Shown: positions 32,501 to 34,548 of the stretch, one piece after another
Layout of the letters: every line of letters begins with the position of its first letter
Position numbering within the stretch: position 1 is the stretch's first letter
NCBI GenBank assembly: GCA_017410585.1
Contig: JAFQQM010000017.1
Coordinates: 1-34,548 of the forward strand
Source: Clostridia bacterium
Lineage (GTDB): Bacteria; Bacillota; Clostridia; Oscillospirales; Acutalibacteraceae
Reading direction: 5' to 3'
DNA: 34,548 nt
The notes under the pieces: model-generated
What the model was told of the DNA's origin: nothing
Databases searched by the model: none
Seen by the model: only the letters and a program-made list of their open reading frames with translations
Translations under genes and position numbers: made by a program

Positions 32501-34548
32501 CCTTGGCTGAGCAGATCGCGGCGGCCGAGAAACTGGCGAATAACGAATTGCTGCCGTACGAGTCCACCATCACCGGTACCATCACTGACGATCCGGTACC
32601 GTCCAGCCGCACCGAAGGCCAGTACAAGTTTACCGTTTCGGACGGCACCAACACCGTGACCTGCTACTACGTGCCGGTTACCGGTGGCGAGCCGAAGAAG
32701 GGCGACACTGTTACCGTTACCGGTAAGTTGAGCGCTTTCAACGGCAAGGCGCAGTTCACCGAAGCGGCCTCTACGGCTGTTTTGGCTGGCGGCTCCACCG
32801 GCGGCGACGAAGGTGGCGAGGATACTGAGAAGCCGGCTACCTTGGCTGAGCAGATCGCGGCGGCCGAGAAACTGGCGAATAACGAATTGCTGCCGTACGA
32901 GTCCACCATCACCGGTACCATCACCGACGATCCGGTACCGTCCAGCCGCACCGAGGGCCAGTACAAGTTCACCGTTTCGGATGGCACCAACACCGTGACC
33001 TGCTACTACGTGCCGGTCACCGGCGGCGAGCCGAAGAAGGGCGACACTGTTACCGTTACCGGTAAGTTGAGCGCTTTCAACGGCAAGGCGCAGTTCACCG
33101 AAGCGGCCTCTACGGCTGTTTTGGCTGGCGGCTCCACCGGCGGCGACGAGGGTGGCGAGGAAGATAAGCCGACCACTCCGGAAGAGATTGTCAACGCGGC
33201 GTATGGTCTGGCTACTGGCGAAGCGCTCGAAGGCACCTACACCCTGACCGGCGTGATCATTTCGAGCAATGGCTATAATGCCACTTACGGCGATATCACC
33301 GTGACGATGGTTGTCGGTGATATGACCGACAAGCCGATTATGTGCTACGCTATGGCCGGCACCGGCGTGGACGTCATCAAGGTTGGTGACACCATCACCG
33401 TTACCGGTACGCTGAAGAACTACAACGGCACCATCGAATTCGATAAGAAGTGCTCTCTCGATTCCTACGTCCCCGGCACTACCCCCGATGAGGGCGGCGA
33501 CGAAGGTGGCGAGGATGTCGGCGGTGGCGAGACCACCGGCGCGCAGATCGTTTTCGATTTCGGTGCTAATGGCTCCGGCCACAATGATGGCAGCGATCTC
33601 GGCGCTTCGAAGACCTATACGGTCGACGGTTATTCGCTGGCTCTGACGCTGACGAAGGTATACGGCCCTGCTTATGATGCGGCGGGTAATTCCTGCATCA
33701 AACTCGGTACCAGCAGCAAGACCGGTGCTTTGAGTTTTACGGTTGCGGATGATGTCACCTCTGTTGTGATCAAGGTTGCCAAGTATAAGAGCAATACCAC
33801 CAAGATTTCGGTTAACGGTACGGCTTATACTCTGAGCAAGAACTCCAACGATGGCGAATATGACGAGATCACGGTGGATACTTCCTCCGTCAAGACGGTT
33901 AACTTTGAGACGGTCAGCGGCGGCGTTCGCTGCATGATCAACGAGATCGTCTTTGTGGTGGGCAACGGTGGTAACGCCAACCCGCCCGCTGATGGCGGCG
34001 AAGGCGACGAAGGCGGCGAAGATGTCGAAGTTCCGGCGACCTTGGCAGAGCAACTTGCTGCTGCCGCGCAGTTGGAAAACGACACTTATCTGCCGTATGA
34101 ATCCACCATCACCGGTGTGATCACCAATGATCCGCAGGCTTCCAGCTACAATGCGGGCCAGTATCGCTTCGAGGTTTCGGACGGCACCAATACCGTGACC
34201 TGCTACTATGTGCCGGTCACCGGCGGCACTCCGAAGAAGGGCGATACCGTGACCGTTACCGGTAAACTGACGGCTTACAATGGCTCTGCTCAGTTTGACG
34301 ATACGGCGGCGGCAACTTGGGTCTCTGCTGCTCCCGATGAGGGCGGCGACGAAGGCGGCGAGGATGTCGGCGGTGGCGAAGCCACCGGCGCGCAGATCGT
34401 TTTCGATTTCGGTGCTAATGGCTCCGGCCACAATGATGGCAGCGATCTCGGCGCTTCGAAGACCTATACGGTCGACGGTTACTCGCTGGCTCTGACGCTG
34501 ACGAAGGTATACGGCCCTGCTTATGATGCGGCGGGTAATTCCTGCATC
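29530..34548 (+). CDS. Giant repetitive OB-fold-domain surface lipoprotein (3' end outside window)
   Basis: The frame is open from ATG 29530 (after GAAAGGAAAG) to the window end, 1673 codons without a stop. Lipobox F-A-A-C21. Modules, by residue: Ig-like (about 41-140); B, a beta-rich module of unknown fold, three copies (about 148-291, 426-569, 588-731); C, OB-like, three copies (about 302-415, 862-970, 1214-1316); D, OB-like, four copies (about 748-851, 987-1087, 1100-1200, 1501-1598); E, beta-sandwich-like, two copies (about 1336-1478 and 1619 onward). C and D both show VTVTGKL-type strands after KKGDT/KVGDT, typical of OB folds. Acidic Gly-rich linkers (GGDEGGED) join the later modules. 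No catalytic motif is evident, so a binding role on the surface is likely; ligands could be nucleic acids or glycans. Placement after the nuclease suggests a joint function. Confidence 0.85.
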   Translation, partial: MKRFLALFAVLVLCISLFAACKKPNTPDNDPTNPTIGEEEATLADAAAYLNSLYKDGAEATERDYDVVGKVMIGTTVFEVTWTVDVDSIKIVKSTKEGFWTVDLPTKADEEIPYTLTATIKDAAGNTETRTFKRKVPVMDNSLLVSDPQEGVAYKFFMKQASIGLTLFATGEMDGEKYLASTTDAKAAPDFFVEKSGNGVKIYTEVNGKKLYVNAYTVTGDDGKVSKYLTYAESTDSVWTYDAEVNAWCTTIGKTEYVLGTYSTYKTFCISEKSYISAANTGVSQFPAGFADKAAAEALDPNAGITIYKTPAEIVKAAYALEVGKVLSAGYQYTLTGVITKVNSAYDPGYGNVTVTIVVDGMTEYPIECYRLKGDGADKIKKGDTITVKGELLKYDNGTDEGKVEFNSGCVLVSYKATGAAEQKFENAVIKPVKPVAGKAYKVVYVQENLKSTAYFMTGAMMNKYYGETTTVEAEAADVYVETTTGGYYIYAKVGGEKVYVGTVKSDDGEHINFTLGGEKTVYTWNEDKMTMVATIDDVTYAFGGTYSTHSSISPQDISKNGFIAHFVVQGTTTGTTVEEEIPEAPEATDTFKEGVAYKMFVVVGSGKTYYALGTGDKFLDTTDKVKDAVDFYLEKSGAGFKIYYKNGSKKVYLDASTTTKDGKTSKFLSFKDSTNSVFTYDKSVGAWFTTVDGAKYGIGTYGSYTTISMSDASYYTPDKIGSQYVLQFVESAKAPTDDEGGEGGDNTEKPATLAEQIAAAEKLADNEALPYESTITGTITDDPVPSSRTEGQYKFTVSDGTNSIYCYYVPVTGGEPKKGDTITVTGKLSAFGGKAQFKEGNATAVLGGSTPPAGGDDDTPTYTTNEEILKAAYALELGATLGEYTMTGVITSVDDPYSTQYKNVTVTMVVDGLTNYPIVVFRVKGEGADVIKVGDTITVTGTIIKYDDTKYGGTGKVEFNSGCTLDSYVAGSTPPAGGDEGGEDTEKPATLAEQIAAAEKLANNELLPYESTITGTITDDPVPSSRTEGQYKFTVSDGTNTVTCYYVPVTGGEPKKGDTVTVTGKLSAFNGKAQFTEAASTAVLAGGSTGGDEGGEDTEKPATLAEQIAAAEKLANNELLPYESTITGTITDDPVPSSRTEGQYKFTVSDGTNTVTCYYVPVTGGEPKKGDTVTVTGKLSAFNGKAQFTEAASTAVLAGGSTGGDEGGEEDKPTTPEEIVNAAYGLATGEALEGTYTLTGVIISSNGYNATYGDITVTMVVGDMTDKPIMCYAMAGTGVDVIKVGDTITVTGTLKNYNGTIEFDKKCSLDSYVPGTTPDEGGDEGGEDVGGGETTGAQIVFDFGANGSGHNDGSDLGASKTYTVDGYSLALTLTKVYGPAYDAAGNSCIKLGTSSKTGALSFTVADDVTSVVIKVAKYKSNTTKISVNGTAYTLSKNSNDGEYDEITVDTSSVKTVNFETVSGGVRCMINEIVFVVGNGGNANPPADGGEGDEGGEDVEVPATLAEQLAAAAQLENDTYLPYESTITGVITNDPQASSYNAGQYRFEVSDGTNTVTCYYVPVTGGTPKKGDTVTVTGKLTAYNGSAQFDDTAAATWVSAAPDEGGDEGGEDVGGGEATGAQIVFDFGANGSGHNDGSDLGASKTYTVDGYSLALTLTKVYGPAYDAAGNSCI
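32461..33138 (+). repeat. Two tandem 339-bp coding repeats (D modules)
   Basis: Unit 1 is 32461-32799 and unit 2 is 32800-33138. Side by side I count seven differences in 339 bases, all at third codon positions and all synonymous, so the two 113-residue units are identical in protein. More diverged copies of the module lie at about 31771-32080 and 34030-34320. Confidence 0.9.
33484..34548 (+). repeat. 849-bp period coding repeat (E + D modules), second copy cut by window end
   Basis: 33484-33699 recurs at 34333-34548, an offset of 849 bases (283 codons). I count four differences in 216 bases: three synonymous and one Thr-to-Ala change. The repeat unit comprises the E module plus a D module, and the second copy continues beyond the window. 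Confidence 0.88.

Noticed and set aside
32461-33138. Tandem repeats considered as a CRISPR or non-coding satellite
   Set aside because: The units are 339 bp with no spacer structure, keep the reading frame, and differ only at synonymous positions, so they are protein modules.
29542-34431. A 1629-codon open frame on the minus strand
   Set aside because: It lies antisense to the giant lipoprotein, whose plus frame has a ribosome binding site, a lipobox and coherent domains. The long antisense frame follows from the repeated GC-rich codon pattern and has no start signal or recognisable protein features.

Overview
The window is a GC-rich stretch of a bacterial chromosome, almost certainly from the Clostridia and probably from the Oscillospirales/Ruminococcaceae-like gut or rumen lineages. 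The reasons are the neighbourhoods (YceD-rpmF, DUF512 radical SAM-der, ftsEX-M23-S41, an F420-ligase-like protein in an anaerobe setting), a dockerin-bearing cell-surface enzyme, Thr-rich linkers in several exported proteins, strong AGGAGG ribosome binding sites and consensus sigma-A promoters. This placement is inferred from gene content, not from a search.

Layout. Positions 1-165 hold a palindromic repeat and a terminator. A minus-strand SpoIID-like wall enzyme with an N-terminal dockerin (166-1668) diverges from a DacF-type D,D-carboxypeptidase (1795-3021). Next come glucose-6-phosphate isomerase, a small P-loop protein and an F420-ligase-like protein (3169-5744), then YceD and ribosomal protein L32 (5898-6617). 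A chain follows of DUF512 radical SAM protein, Der GTPase, VanY-like carboxypeptidase and TrmFO (6700-11581). Threonine ammonia-lyase and RidA form a metabolic pair (11633-13221). A CdaR/PucR-type regulator (13408-14493) precedes the division cluster ftsE-ftsX, M23 endopeptidase and S41-family protein (14645-18689), in which the S41 protein appears to lack the usual Ser/Lys dyad. An FAD-dependent oxidoreductase and a 2H phosphoesterase (18760-20663) follow. A decayed minus-strand membrane ORF and a minus-strand 5'-nucleotidase lipoprotein (20703-22544) complete the first two thirds.

The last third (22865-34548) is the most distinctive part. An RDD membrane protein is followed by a complete UgpBAEC/MalFGK-like ABC importer (ATPase, two permeases, lipoprotein binding protein), a lipoprotein thermonuclease with OB-fold-like C-terminal domains, and a giant repetitive lipoprotein that starts at 29530 and runs off the window edge after 1673 open codons. 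The giant protein consists of an Ig-like domain, three copies of a beta-rich module, three and four copies of two OB-fold-like modules and two copies of a beta-sandwich module, joined by acidic Gly-rich linkers. Two of the OB modules are 339-bp tandem copies that differ only at seven synonymous positions.

The secreted nuclease, the OB-fold arrays and the nearby secreted 5'-nucleotidase together carry the domain set that Bacillus YhcR has in one polypeptide (OB folds, thermonuclease, 5'-nucleotidase). With the adjacent importer, this suggests a surface system for capturing and digesting extracellular nucleic acids or other phosphodiesters. That is a hypothesis: the operon order and domains are visible, but the substrate is not.
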